A stretch of DNA of 64,000 nucleotides from Haematobia irritans (Eukaryota; Arthropoda; Insecta; Diptera; Muscidae), in NCBI RefSeq assembly GCF_050003625.1, contig NC_134398.1, positions 93,315,248 through 93,379,247 of the forward strand, written 5' to 3'. The number at the start of each line of letters is the position of its first letter. Position 1 is the first letter of the stretch. Below the pieces are notes generated by a model that was not told the origin of the DNA, ran no database searches, and saw only the letters and a list, made by a program, of their open reading frames with translations. Shown here piece after piece: positions 22,254-34,937 of this stretch. A program made the translations under genes and the position numbers.

Positions 22254-23725
22254 TTGATTCTGAATGCATCCCCGAAAAATCATCGAATTTGCCTTCCAAA
22301 GATCGACATGACTTAGAATAAAATATTCTTACTAAGGGCATAAACCAAAATACTGAAATTCGAATTTTGAAACAATCCAAATCCGATCCAAGGGATTTAG
22401 ATAAAATAATTTACCCAATAATCCCATATCACCAAAAATGGGAAAATTACATTAAACGACGTAACGATATTTTCGGAGTTTCCACCGTATTATCTTTCAA
22501 ACGCGACAAACCTAAACGGTCTACATTAAGATTACGCAGATATTACCAAAATCGCAGATTTGCTTCCAAATTTCTCATTTCATCCATTATAAGCAACAAA
22601 TCAGATGAAAGATACTACGCTGCGATAAAATTTTTGAATTTTACGGAGTTGGGTTTACCAAATACAGAAGCTAATGTATCATGCATCGGCGCTGATCTAG
22701 CTGCAACCGATTTTTCGAATAATAAAGATTTTCAATACCTTAACACCTACGTGAAAACTGCTAGTGGAAACAGACTACGAGTTTTAGGATGTTTGAATGT
22801 TGATGTGACCTTTAAGGATATGACAAGAAAATTACGAATTTTAATTGTACCATCAATCGATCAAAGATTGATACTCGGCATTGATTTTTGGAAAATCTTT
22901 GAGTTGGCTCCAACAATAATTGGAAGTGATGTTTCATCCTCCAATGAAGACAACTCAAAAGAAATTTATATTCGTTCAATTGAAAGCAAAGGTAAAGAAT
23001 TAGATCCTTCTTTTGAATATCCTTTATCCTTGGATCAAAAACAACGACTTTTGGATGTAATCGATCTTTTCCCGAACTGTGAGAAACAAGGATTAGGAAG
23101 GACTAGTCTGATTGAACATAAAATTGAAATAACTTGCTCTGACCCAGTTAAACAACGATATTATCCGGTGTCGCCAGCAGTCGAGAACCTCATGTATGAA
23201 GAAATTGACCGTATGCTTGCCCTTGGTGTTATTGAGACTTCAAAATCACCTTGGAGCTCACCAATGCGTTTGGTAGTCAAGCCAAATAAGGTAAGGCTTT
23301 GCCTCGATGCTAGAAAGCTTAATCAAGTTACCAAGAAGGATGCTTATCCTCTTCCTAGCATCGAGGGAATTCTTTCACGCCTGCCCAAGGCCAAACTGAT
23401 TACCAAACTTGACTTAAAGGACGCATATTGGCAAATTGCTCTCACAGAGGATTCTCGACCGCTGACTGCATTTACTATACCGGGTAGGCCCCTCTATCAA
23501 TTTGTTGTCATGCCATTTGGCCTCTGCAACGCCCCATCAACAATGTGTCGGCTCGTGGATGAAATCATCCCACCAGATTTGCGCAACTGCGTATTTGGCT
23601 ATTTGGATGATTTGGTGGTGGTATCGGAAGATTTCTCCACACATTTGGCGGTGTTGATGAGGCTTGCAGAGCAATTTAGAAGGGCAAACCTGACATTGAA
23701 CGTGACAAAATCCAGTTTTGTGTGA
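22254..23725 (+). pseudogene. Pol: protease and reverse transcriptase
   Basis: In the -1 frame relative to gag, one TAG at 22313 interrupts the leader, and the frame is then open to 23725. The protease (about 22570-22900) has NTEANVSCIG where DTGA is expected, so the catalytic Asp and the Gly are both altered. The flap-side motif LILGIDFWK is intact. Reverse transcriptase shows SPWSSPMRLVVK, LDLKDAYWQIAL, FVVMPFGLCNAPSTM and the catalytic box GYLDDLVV. A frameshift at about 23722 moves the rest into another frame. The enzyme would copy element RNA into DNA in the particle, but this copy is dead. Confidence 0.85.
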
Positions 23726-24485
23726 CGGAAGTGAACTACCTTGGTTATATAATTGGCCACGGTGGTATCAAAACCGATCCTGACAAGATTAGCGCGATTG
23801 TAAACTGGCCTGTCCCTAAAAATATCAAACAAGTTCGTGGATTTTTAGGGCTCGCAGGCTGGTATCGCCACTTTATTGCCAATTTTTCTTCTATTGTTTT
23901 TCCGATAACAGAAGTTCTGTCAACCAAAAGAAAATTCATTTGGTCGTCTGAAGCTCAAATTTCTTTTGAGAAAATTAAGTCATTGCTTACACAAGCACCC
24001 ATATTGGCAAATCCAGATTTTGGTAGAAAATTCTACTTACATTGCGACGCCAGTGATTTTGGCATTGGGGCCGTATTGGTCCAAAAAGACGACGACGGAA
24101 ACGAGAGACCTATAGCATATATGTCGAAAAAGCTCAGTTCGGCTCAACGCAACTATAGCGTGACCGAACGGGAGTGTTTGGCAGCTATAGAGGCGATCAG
24201 AAAATTCAGATGTTATCTCGAATTACAACCATTTGAGGTCATTACCAACCACTCGTCGTTGGTATGGCTCATGAGACAGCCTGAATTGGCAGGCTTACCA
24301 GTTTACGATAATCCATAGAAAAGGTAAAGACCACATCGTACCAGATGCCCTGTCTAGAATTCCTTCGTTAGATGTTTCAGCCATAGAGCTGACAACTCCC
24401 GAAATTGATTTGAATTCGCCTTGCTTCAACGACGACGATTACATTTCATTGAGAGAAAAGATAGCCAATTTCCCCGCGAATTATC
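23722..24485 (+). pseudogene. Pol: connection and RNase H domain
   Basis: The end of reverse transcriptase (YLGYIIGHGGI, RGFLGLAGWYRHFI) leads into RNase H with HCDASDFGIGAVLVQ, a glutamate at TERECLAAIEA, and NHSSLVWL. The usual motif at the last site is DHSSL, so this catalytic Asp is Asn here. A deletion at about 24295 removes part of the tail and shifts the frame. The linker GKDHIVPDALSRIP is still recognisable at 24325-24365, followed by a stop near 24502 in that frame. Confidence 0.8.
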
Positions 24486-25640
24486 TTGATATATATTGTC
24501 GATAATTTTGTTTATATACGTACTGACCATTATAGGGGTGATAAGGATCAGAAGGAGGCCTGTTGGAAGCTCTGGGTCCCTAAAAATCTACGTCGTGATG
24601 TTATTGCCCGAGCGCATGACATTCCCATTGCTGCCCATGGTGGGGTAGCCAAAACCCTTGATTTGGTTAGGAGGCATTTTTATTGGCCTGGGGTAGTCAA
24701 GGACGTGAAACACTATATCAGTTCTTGTGATATTTGTAAGGCTACAAAAGCGCCTAACTTTATTATGAAGCCGGAAATGGTTAGCCCAGTTGTGACAACA
24801 AGACCTTTCCAACGGTTATATGTTGATATATTAGGTCCTTATCCAAGAAGTCGACAGGGTAATATAGGCATATTAATCATTCTCGATCATTTAACCAAGT
24901 TTCACTGGTTATTCCCCTTACGGAAATTCACATCTTCTTCGATACAGGATTTGTTACTGAAACATATCTTTCATGTGTATGGCATTCCAGAGGTACTTGT
25001 GAGTGATAATGGCTCACAATTCAAGGCCAATGAATTTAAGGCGTTTTTAACAAGTTTCGGAATTTCACACGTCTATACTGCCTTATATTCACCGCAGGCA
25101 AATGCCTCGGAAAGACTAAATAGGTCAATCATAGCCGGAATAAGAGCGTACTTGAAGAAGGATCATAACTTATGGGACCAACATTTAAGTTCCATAAGTT
25201 GTGCCCTTAGAAACTCAGTCCATCAAGCAATACAGATGTCTCCTTACAGAGCCTTATTTGGCATAGAAATGATCACTCATGGTAGTACTTATACTTCGTT
25301 AAGAAATTTACACATTTTGGAAGAACCCTGCGCTAAAATAGAACGTGAAGATGAGCTCCAGTTGATTCGTAAGAACTTGAGAAAAAATATAGCGAAGGCA
25401 TTTGAAACCAACAAGGGCCAGTACAACTTAAGAGCCAGACCGATTTCCTACGATGTTGGACAAATAATTTTTAGGAGAAATTTTGCCCAGAGTAACCAGG
25501 AAAAGAAATTTAACGCAAAATTGGCACCTCTTTTCATAAAGGCTAAAATTAAGGAAAAGGTTGGAAATCAATACTATATCCTTGAGGATTTGAATGGAAA
25601 AGAAATCGGAACATTTCATGCCAAGGATATTAGGTCATAA
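24486..25640 (+). pseudogene. Pol: integrase
   Basis: The frame is open for 384 codons from a non-ATG codon. The zinc-binding HHCC domain reads AHGGVAKTLDLVRRHFYW and SSCDICKATK. The catalytic core has Asp in YVDILGPYP, Asp in VSDNGSQF and Glu in ANASERLNRSI, the D-D-35-E triad, all present. The C-terminal part ends GKEIGTFHAKDIRS before the TAA. It inserts the element DNA into the genome. The domain itself looks intact, but it can only be made as part of Pol, which is broken upstream. Confidence 0.85.
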
Positions 25641-25684
25641 TTCCTCATAATCCGTGTGAATAATATTCGTCGTATTACGTGGTT

Positions 25685-28600
25685 TGTAATGTTGCTATTT
25701 TTTATCCATGCAAAGATATAAAACCGTCCGTCTGCTGTCCGGCCGTCCGTAATCTTATTGCCATTTTGTTGTTTTTTCTGCAATCTGATTTAGACAAACT
25801 TATGTCATCTTGGTCGATATCCGAGTATTTGAGCGCATAAAATATTCTTAATTGTAATTCATTTTAATTAATCTTTAATTTTTGATTTCGTTTATTTTCC
25901 ATTCTAATATTTGTATTCTTGATATTTTCACATTCTCTGTTCTTCTGAACAAACATTATTAATACTAGATTCATTTGTTGCATTAAATATATTCCTATTA
26001 ATGCACCTTTAATACTAGCCATATTATAAAGCTCAATTTTTCTTTAGTCTGTACGGTATTATCGACCCTCAAAATTTCGATTGCCTTATAATCGATTAAA
26101 TGACCATATCATACGACCTGTCTTATGAATATTGTCAGCAGGTTTGCTCAGTAAATCATTTTTTTCCCACTTCCTTCTTCGTCCAACTCTCAAGGTGTCA
26201 GCAAGTGTTCCGCTATTTAAAATCGCTGTAATTCTTTGAAAAGAAATAGAAATTCGGAAAAATTTTGAAAAATCTTTGAAATAGAGTAACCAAAAATATA
26301 TAGAATTTTTTAAATCGAAGCTCTTCGGCAATACGTGTGTGTTCTCCGGACATATTTTCTTTAGAATTCAAAGAAGAAAAAATTCAAGAAATTACCGACT
26401 CGGCTATAATTTCTTTACCCACGTGAAGCGAGAAAACCAATTTTTTGTAATTGGGAAAACTTCAAAGAAATCTACTGGTGCAGCTATTTCCTCAAGACGG
26501 CAGGTAATACGAACAACCGCATTAATACTCCAATAAAAAAATCTTTTTTACAACGAAACCAAAATTTGCAACCTAGGGCCTTTTCCATTATTTTATTGCG
26601 TCGCCACATCGACTCTCGCAAACCGCAAAAAGTGGAAGAAGGTTTATGGTCGAAAAAAACTTTGGAATATCCACAAGGAGAACAAGCACCAGGATTTTCG
26701 CTTCTTGATGGTCCACATCGTGTAACAAATTTCATCCATTTTGCCGTGCTTTGGTTCGGAGGCCAAGATGACGAAATTGGTATATTGGCCTTTTCTCATT
26801 TAATTTGCTTGAAGTCATCTATTGAGAAGCAATTGCCAAAAAAAAGAATGTATTATAGTTATTATTTATGAGCTGTGGGAGAAAGGCACTATGTTTGATG
26901 CCGGCAGTCAAGAAATAAATAGTCGTCCATCATGGCATTATAACACCTTACATAGCTACAGAAGGAACACTCTTCGGAAAAATTGTCTTAAAAAAATTTG
27001 TCCTGTTTGCATTGACCTAAGTTTTAATTATAAAAATTTGATAAATTTCGTATTTTGATATAAAAAAAAAGAAAAAACAGTTCACTATTAAACTCTAAAT
27101 TTTGCTAGATTCCATATTTGATACGATCCGTAATTTAGTAATTAGTAATTAACTCTATTTATTTCAATGAGTTGGTTTCGAAAAATTGCAATCTAAGTGA
27201 AGTTAAAAAAAATACTAATTAAATTTTTTTGTCGAATTAATTTTGCCATAATGTTTTACGTAAATTTAAATTAATGTTAAGCTTGGCCAGAGTTGGAAGT
27301 TCATTACCAATTTTTTTTGGCAACGTAAAGAAAAAACAAGTATAAACGGCCGTAAGTTCGGCCAGGCCGAATCTTATGTACCCTCCACCATGGATTGCGT
27401 AGAAACTTCTACGAAAGACTGTCATCCACAATCGAATTACTTGGGTTGTGGTATCTTAAATCGTTTTCTAAATTGTGAGTTAGTCCATACGTGGTATACA
27501 CTAGACAAAAAAAGTATATGTAGGTAAGTCTACAAATAATTACGAATCGATATGGACTTTTGCACTGTACGTAAGGAGCCAGAATTGAAATATGGGGGTC
27601 GCTTATATGGGGGCTATATACAATTATTGATATGGACCAATTTTTGTGTGATTGGAGATCGATTTATCTGAGGGCTATATATAACTATAGACCGATATGG
27701 ACCTAGTTAGGCATGGTTGTTAACGGCCATATACTAGCACAATGTACCAAATTTCAACTGACTCGGATGAAATTTGCTCCTCCAAGAGGCTCCAGAACCA
27801 AATCTCGGGATCGGTTTATATGGGGGCTATATATGATTATGGACTGATATGGACCACTTTTGGCATGGTTGTTAAATATCATATACTACCACCACGTACC
27901 AAATTTCAACAGAATCAGATTAATTTTGGTCTTCCAAGAGGCTCCAGAGGTCAAATCTGGTGATCGGTTTATATGGGGGCTATATATAATTATCTACCGA
28001 TGTGGACCAATTTTTGCACGGTTGTTAGAGACCATATACTAACAACACGTACCAAACTTCAGCCAGATCGGATGAAATTCGCTTCTCTTAGAGGCCTCGC
28101 AAGCCAAATCGGGGGATCGGTTTATATGGGGGCTATATATAATTATGGACCGATATGGACCAATTTTTGCATGGTTGTTAGGGACCATATACTAACACCA
28201 TGTACCAAATTTCAGCCGGATCGGATAAAATTTGCTTATCTTAGAGGCCTCGCAAGCCAAATCGGGGGATCGGTTTATATGGGGGCTATATATAATTATG
28301 GACCGATGTGGACCAATTTTTGCATGGTTGTTAGAGACCATATACTAACACCATGTACCAAATTTCAGCCGGATCGGATGAAATTTGCTTCTCTTAGAGC
28401 CCTCACAAGCCAAATTTGGGGGTCCGTTTATATGGGGGCTATACGTAAAAGTGGACCGATATGGCCCATTTGCAATACCATCCGACCTACATCAATAACA
28501 ACTACTTGTGCCAAGTTTCAAGTCGATAGCTTGTTTCGTTCGGAAGTTAGCGTGGACATGCTCAGATCGACTCAGAATTTCACCACGACCCAGAATATAT

Positions 28601-29671
28601 ATACTTTATGGGGTCTTAGAGCAATATTTCGATGTGTTACAAACGGAATGACAAAGTTAATATACCCCCATCCTACGGTGGAGGGTATAAAAATATCTGT
28701 AAGGACAACCCTATAACTACTTGAAAAAAATATTCATTGATAAATTCCAGCACAGCGCAACCATCCAATGAAGAGGCCTCATCATTCGTCGATTGCAGTG
28801 TGTTTTGGGTGAGTACTCTCTTGATTTGTGTTTTTTTCTAAACCAAACTCTTTGACAATGCATATTTATTAATGACTTTGATTGCAATGAGAATCAATAA
28901 CCCCAATAACGCTGGCACAGTTACGGCAGAATTACACTCTGTAATAATCACTCATTACTTTGAATGAGAGTTAGAAATAGTTTTTGGTATTCTCCAATGA
29001 TCTCTTGTAGTTATTGATTGATTCCGCTTGCAACAACAAACAATTATTTTTTTTCCTTCTCCATTCATAAATATATTATTGGTTACTACGATTGTACGCA
29101 CTATGCTTCTTCTTTCTTGAAACAATATCAATGTTTAGAATATAAATATCAAACATAATAAGAATATATGAATTATTAACCCTAAGAGGGATGTTAAAAT
29201 TTTGAATATGTACGGTATGGTATATAATTATTTATGGTGAATAAATATTTTAAGAATAATGAATTTGTAATTTGCCTAGTGTTTTCTTACAGGACGTAAG
29301 AGGGAAACCCTATAGTCTTCGGTTTAGGGATTTTAGTTAAAAATTCTTTCGCCACGCTGAAATCATGGTAGGGAGGGTGAAGATGCGAAATACTCCAGTA
29401 CATCAGGAGTATCTAGGTCTTTATTTTCGGGCTATAGTTGATATTTATTTTTCAGTAAATGGGGACAGTTAATTTTATATTTTTTGAAGCACCTAGGGAG
29501 TCTATAAAAAATTTAATTGTGTTGAGAACGTGAACTGGTAGAGGGATTTTTGTGGACAAGAAACCACACCACCCGGCTGACTGCTAGTCGTATCAATGGC
29601 TCCCGCCCGTCCACTTCTATCTCCAAACAATTTCCACCATTAGCCAAGGTTAATCAAATCGTTCCATTACA
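25685..29671 (+). repeat. 3' LTR, interrupted
   Basis: It is colinear with the 5' LTR from TGTAATG to TTCCATTACA, except for an 8-bp gap near 25810, minor substitutions and a 1.36-kb insertion at 27337-28692. The LINE copy A resumes immediately afterwards with GTGGCGTTTCTAGACATCG. Confidence 0.85.
27337..28692 (+). mobile_element. mini-me-like repeat with five 153-bp-spaced units
   Basis: It is inserted in an A-run of the 3' LTR (GTAAAGAAAAAA before, AAATATCTGTAAGG after). It starts AAGTATAAACGGCCGTAAG and ends GGTGGAGGGTATAAAAA. Units beginning TCGGTTTATATGGGGG (or TCCG) occur at 27811, 27964, 28117, 28270 and 28423, exactly 153 bp apart. Because 153 is divisible by 3, a 247-codon frame stays open across them (27973-28716) as a 51-residue repeat, which I regard as non-coding. 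It is a relative of 12142-12911 in the other orientation. Confidence 0.8.
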
Positions 29672-31622
29672 CAATTGTGGCGTTTCTAGACATCGAGGGG
29701 GCATTCAATAATGTCAATCCGAGCTCTATATTAAATGGACTGACTGACTAATTACATACAAATGACATACAAAGGTATGTGAACAGAGGTACTCCCCAAG
29801 GAGGAGTTGTATCACCTCTTCTATGTAATGTTGCTATAAACAACCTCCTGGTTTCCATAGAAAAAGAAAGGATAAAAGTGGTGGCATACGCAGATGATGT
29901 GGCTCTGGCAGTCAGGGGAAAATTCCCATCCACAATCAGAGATGTTATACAGAGAGCCCTCCGGATGACTGAGAAATGGGCGAAAGAGAATGGTCTTGGA
30001 GTAAATCCTGCAAAGACAGTATTAGTCATGTACTGCAAAGATCGCAAAACTCTCACGGTTAAGCCCATATCCTTAGGGGGTATTGAAATTCCCTTTAGTG
30101 AGTGTGCAAAATACCTTGGCGTTATCCTGGACAGGAAGCTGAACTATAAGCTTAATATAGAAGAAAGAGCGAGAAAAGCCACGGTAGCTTTGTACTCGTG
30201 CAAAAAGGCAATAGGAAAAAAGTGGGGACTAAAACCGAAAATTATGCATTGGCTATACAAGGCAGTGTTTAGACCTATAATGCTATGTTATATAGTGTTG
30301 TAGTCTGGTGGCCGGCACTTCAGCACCCGACAGGTTTATATAAAGTTCACCGTATGACGTGCTTGTGTATCTCAGGCGCATTCAGTAAGACAGGAACAGA
30401 TTCCCTTAATGTCATGCTGCATCTATTGCCTTTGGCCAAACAGTCAACTGCAACAACGGCTATGCCGTTGCGCGAGCTATCGCTGTGGTCGGAAAAAATG
30501 TACGGTCACAATTCGGTCCTCAAAATAATGCCAGATGTGCCAAACGTAGGGGATTCCACTCTCGACAAAGAGTTTGAAACTCTAATTCCCAATAGTGAGG
30601 CGTGGTGTACACAGACCCCGGGGAATAAAAGATATGTAGATTTCTACGCTGATGGGTCCAAATTAGATGAACAAGTGGGTTTCGGAGTATATTCTAAAGA
30701 TCTGGAACTTCGAGTAGCGAAAAGATTACCAAATCACTGTAGTGGTTTTCAGGCTGAAATATTAGCAATAAGAGAGGTGGCGAATTGGCTAAGAAGTAAT
30801 GTTCCAAAAAATGTTGGCTTTAATATATACTCAGACGGTCAACCTGCAATAAAATCCTTGAACTCTGTGTTCCTTAACTCGAAAACGGCCATCGACTGCC
30901 GCAAATCTCTCAACGAGATGGCTGAGCAGTACAATATTCACCTAATATGGGTGCCTGGCCATAGGAACATACCGGGGAACTGCGAAGCAGATGAGTTAGC
31001 AAGGCTAGGAACTACCTTACATATTCCAGGGGAACTAGAATCTGTTGGTATGTCTTTGGCTACCTTCAAACTCTTACTGCGTGAGAAGGCTGTCATGATG
31101 GCAAATGTTCGATGGGAGAATTGCAAGGGTTGTAACGAAACCAAGCAAATATGGCGCCATTTAAACTTGAACCGCACACTAGATATGCTAGTGTTCTCAA
31201 GACGTCAGATTTCACTCCTGATATCTGCTATAACGGGTCGCTGCCTGAAATTTGCGAATTTGCAAAAACTATTGGTGCGAAGTATAATGACTACTGTATG
31301 AGCTGTCATGATGCGGAGGAAAAGGAATCAATTAAACACCTCTTGTGTGAGTGTCCTGCATTTTGCGTAAGGCGTAAGCGAATTTTAGGGGCATATAGCT
31401 TTAGATTACTGGCGGACCTGGAAAACGTTAACTTAAGCAGTCTGTTAATGTTTTTGGAACAATCTGGTTGGTGCAACAAAAGAAAATAGTAGTGAAGGTT
31501 CAGTAGTTAAAACTAGAAGTTCCCATACGTAATAGGTACTTTTAGTTAAATGTGGTATCACAATGGACTGAATAGTCTAAGTGAGCCTGAAACTTAATCG
31601 GGCTGCCACTTTAACCTAACCT
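29672..31622 (+). pseudogene. LINE copy A ORF2, reverse transcriptase to 3' end
   Basis: It resumes in the reverse transcriptase at VAFLDIEGAFNNV. A deletion removes the next 100 bp or so (stop near 29750). The frame 29779-30303 has GTPQGGVVSPLL and the catalytic YADDVALAV. After a frameshift near 30290, 30285-31301 carries the RNase H with FYADGSKLDEQVGFG, FQAEILAIRE and WVPGHRNIPGNCEAD. A third piece, 31151-31489, has the C-terminal CMSCHD...HLLCECPAFC zinc motif. The 3' tail ends in TAACCTAACC at about 31622. It is non-functional. Confidence 0.85.
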
Positions 31623-33115
31623 ACAAGGTTGCACTCATGTAAAGAAGAGTTGTTTGTGTATTTTATCATGACTTCTTAGGAACTATGTTGCAAGTTACGA
31701 TTTCAGGCTCTGCACATCCATATTTTGTGCTTCTGACAGAGTTGAAATTCATACATAGAAGAAGCGCATTTAAATGGGACATTTCTTTATAAATTCATCG
31801 ATGAATTCCTTGCAAAGATAAGGGCAGATAGACTTTTCTCCCTTTACAAAGCTGCTGAAAAATTTTTGCGTTACATCCTTTGTAAAATAATTTTTTTATG
31901 TTCTTTATTGCTTTCAATATTTTTGGAAAATTTGGGAACAACGCGTGGTTTATGTATCCACTTTTTGGCTGATACCAAATACGAGTTTTTCTGCTCATCA
32001 AAAGTTCCGCTAGTGACGCATCAATTTTTTCTGAGGTGTTTTCCTATAGTCAAATAATGACAGCCATAATTCTTTGTTACTACGCTTTGCCTTTTTTATT
32101 CAAATTCTGATTAAAAACATTTAAGCGGTCATTGGTTATATTTATTGAGTGTACGAACTGGTTCAAGTCTTCTATTTCATATAGTCAGCTACGTACACAA
32201 ATACTTTCCAGGAACGTGGGATATCAATATGTCATACAAGGCGTAGCTTCTTCTATGATGCGAAATTGAATGAAACAATTTATGTTAAGCCCACTGGGAA
32301 AATAAATGGTAGATATTGAAATCCACTTTAAAACGTTTAAGACCCAAAAGACTTTCAAAATGTCAAATTTCCAAAACGGGTTCTGCGAGGGTTCACAAAT
32401 ATTATTTATAAACACTTCAAGTTTCAGATACTTTGACTAGGAAAAAAGGAATCGAATAGGTTTGGGATAGTTTGTTTTTTTTTTCAAAAAAAGAGGGAAA
32501 AAATTAAAAAAAAAGAAATAAAAAGTCAGAAATTGTCTAGGCATGAAAAACAGAAAAGTTGTTTAATCATAACGAAAATTGAAGCTTGCGGAAATACGGG
32601 CAAGCCAACCAAGTTTTTTTGGACCTTACCATACGCGAAAGATTCTGGTGATTTTAACTCTCTGAAATCCCAACAATAATAAGTCAATATTATATCCAGC
32701 GAGGCCCTTGCTCACCCTAGCTCGAAAGGAAATTCGAAAGAACTTTTACAAGTAACAGGATAATCCTCTGCATCAGCAGCATCAAATTTGCGGTTCTCAT
32801 TGAAAGCCACGGTGGGGTCAAAATTCCAGGAAAATTTTCAATAAATTGGTTGGGCATGGAAATTGATGGTATTTATTGATGCATCCTCGGGTAATCTTAT
32901 GCCATTAATTTATTTTTAACCGAAGAAGGAGGATAAATATCGTTCCTAAAATTATTTACTCTAATATTATCACTTGTTAATTTATTATTTATACCAAGGT
33001 AGTCCAACACGTCTTTCAACACATAATTTAAAGAAAAACATTCATCCTGATTTAATTTCAAATACATGACACGTCCTAGTTACAAGCGCTTGTCAACGAT
33101 GGAATCTGTATTAAC
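31623..33115. other. No recognisable feature
   Basis: About 1.5 kb of AT-rich sequence with short frames on both strands lacking known motifs. I see no terminal repeats or RNA genes. Confidence 0.4.
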
Positions 33116-33876
33116 CCAGCCAGCATTTCAAAGTTCCATTTCATCCAGACTCGTGAATGTCACTACAACAATCGCCAACTGTGATGGGGGAAGCATATCA
33201 AAAAGTACAAAATGTACATGAAGGATTTTGCCATCACTATTGTTAGAAGAGCCATTTTATGAAACGCCAAGCGCAACTAGCTTATTATAATTTATTTAAA
33301 TAAAAACGAAAATAAAGTGCTGAAAAAAATAGTTACTACGCTTAAAATTGTGAAAGGTATATGGTGAACAATATTCGACTTTCCAAATGGAATAAAGTGA
33401 TTGTTTTTTCAGATATTTTTCCAGACATGCTGCCTCCATCGAGAATAAGCAAACGGCTGATATACGCTGTAACATGTAACTTGCTACTGTAAATCAAAAT
33501 CATTATTTTATTAATGAAAAAAGTTATGTTAAATGTGATGAGATAAACGGAAAAATTTTATATTTATAAGAATTTATAAATTTTTAATCAAATTAATAAA
33601 CATCTACACAATCGTGTTTTACTTGACCACAATGATTCTTTTACAACTACCTTAAAATTCACTTTTTCTGATAGTTTGAAGGGTGTCGTTCTAAATTGAT
33701 CTAAAAAGACACTTAATAATTGCACTGATGAGAAACTTTTTTGTAGTAACTTGGCGTGGTACAACTTCTCAATAGTGACGGCGCTTTTCCGACAAGTTTT
33801 TGACGTCGTATACGATTGTTTTCAACGTGGTGGGGATTCTAAGTAGTTTCGTCAATTTCAAAAAATGTTGGCAGGG
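33116..33876 (+). mobile_element. CCCTGCCA-family element, full-length copy
   Basis: It starts CCCAGCCAGCATTTCAAAG and ends AAAAAATGTTGGCAGGG, so the ends are short inverted repeats. It is flanked by AA on each side, which would be a 2-bp duplication. At 761 bp it is close to the 790-bp copy at 44839. There is no coding capacity. At least eight other copies or fragments lie between 37700 and 50750. Confidence 0.75.
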
Positions 33877-33928
33877 AATGACCGTGAGTATCAAGAGGGG
33901 TACAAGAGGAAGAACGCACTACACCATT

Positions 33929-34352
33929 ACCCAGCAAAAAATTTGGAAGTTCTTCCAAATGTACAACTTTAAAAGCACATCCAGAAGATGCACTCCCAAT
34001 GATGTTCTTTATTTTAACTACCCAGGAAGTCTTTTTAATTCAATTTTTTATTTTTGAAAATATTTGAGGTCAAACGTTTCCGACAAGCGTTAGAATCCAT
34101 TTAAAATTATAAAAAATTATAAAAACTATTTATTTGACAAAATATCACAGCATTTTTTAATTTACATCCAAAACATTGAATTCGGATTACACCTAAAGAA
34201 GTGATGCCAATTCAGTGCAACGGCTGTTGAAATGGAGGACTTCTGTCCTATGACAAGCCCATGTTAAATTTATAGCTTCTGCCTCAGTTTTGCACCACTT
34301 TCGGATCCAAAAACATTTGCATTATTTTTTGGCGACGCTTTTTTTGCTGGGT
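33929..34352. mobile_element. Possible MITE with ACCCAGCAAAAAA ends
   Basis: ACCCAGCAAAAAATTTGG at the left and the complement (TTTTTTTGCTGGGT) at the right form inverted ends about 420 bp apart. GTTCTTCCAAA occurs just inside the left end and just outside the right. There is no coding content. It is supported only by the ends. Confidence 0.4.
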
Positions 34353-34591
34353 AGTTCTTCCAAAATGTATGTATTTCTGTTACACTGTAAATTTTGTTGT
34401 TTTAATTTTTTACAAGAGCTACAAAAAAATTATTAATTTATGGTAACTGACCGAAATCTATACCTTATGAGCAAGAACACCCCCCATTGCCCTGAGCAAG
34501 GCCGGCATTAAAGGTAGCAACCGCACATAAGGTATATGATTTGATAAGAGAAGGGTCGTTACAGTTCCCAAAAAAAAAAACAGGGGTGTTA

Positions 34592-34870
34592 AGATACACA
34601 CAAAAATTTTTTTTTTCTGATTCAATCACGAAATTAATTGATTCAATTAATTTTTTAATTGAAATGTATGTATTCAATCACAGAAATGATAGTATCAATT
34701 TAAAAACTTAATTGACAGTAAATTAAAAAATGAATTGTTCCAATTAAAAAATTAATTGACTATTAATTAATTTGTGTGATTGATGTTTTGCTTCAATTAA
34801 AAAATTTCGTATCGAAATCTAAATTTTTCGGATCACGGGAGTCGATATCGAGTTTTTTGATCGACAATTT
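34592..34870. mobile_element. Terminal fragment of the AT-rich element
   Basis: It begins ACACACAAAAATTTTTTTTTC and is made of the same TTAATTGATT/AATCAATTAA words as the ends of the elements at 4093 and 6573. There is no matching right end, so it is a fragment or a solo end. Confidence 0.5.
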
Positions 34871-34937
34871 TTTCGATTGGTAAATTGCAATCGTAAAACA
34901 TTTTTCACTTGTTTTTTACATTGTTTTCGCCATATAA

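Larger units (their letters stand above)
17298..29671 (+). mobile_element. Long-LTR Gypsy-type retrotransposon with RING-Gag
   Basis: The element has LTRs at 17298-19976 and 25685-29671 (TGTAATG...ACA). A tRNA-Lys primer site is followed by gag, then pol in the order protease, reverse transcriptase, RNase H, integrase, which defines Ty3/Gypsy (Metaviridae). Without the insertion in the 3' LTR the total is about 11 kb. The LTRs differ by only a few positions per 100 bp by eye, plus small indels, so insertion is fairly recent, yet pol already carries frameshifts. I see no purine-rich tract just before the 3' LTR. Very long LTRs with a Lys primer recall the Ulysses/Osvaldo group of Drosophila, which is a guess. 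There is no env-like gene. Confidence 0.9.

Noticed and set aside
27973..28716. A 247-codon frame with a 51-residue repeat, possible repeat protein
   Set aside because: It is explained by a 153-bp tandem period in a widespread non-coding repeat. A related copy runs the other way, and no domain or conserved start is seen.
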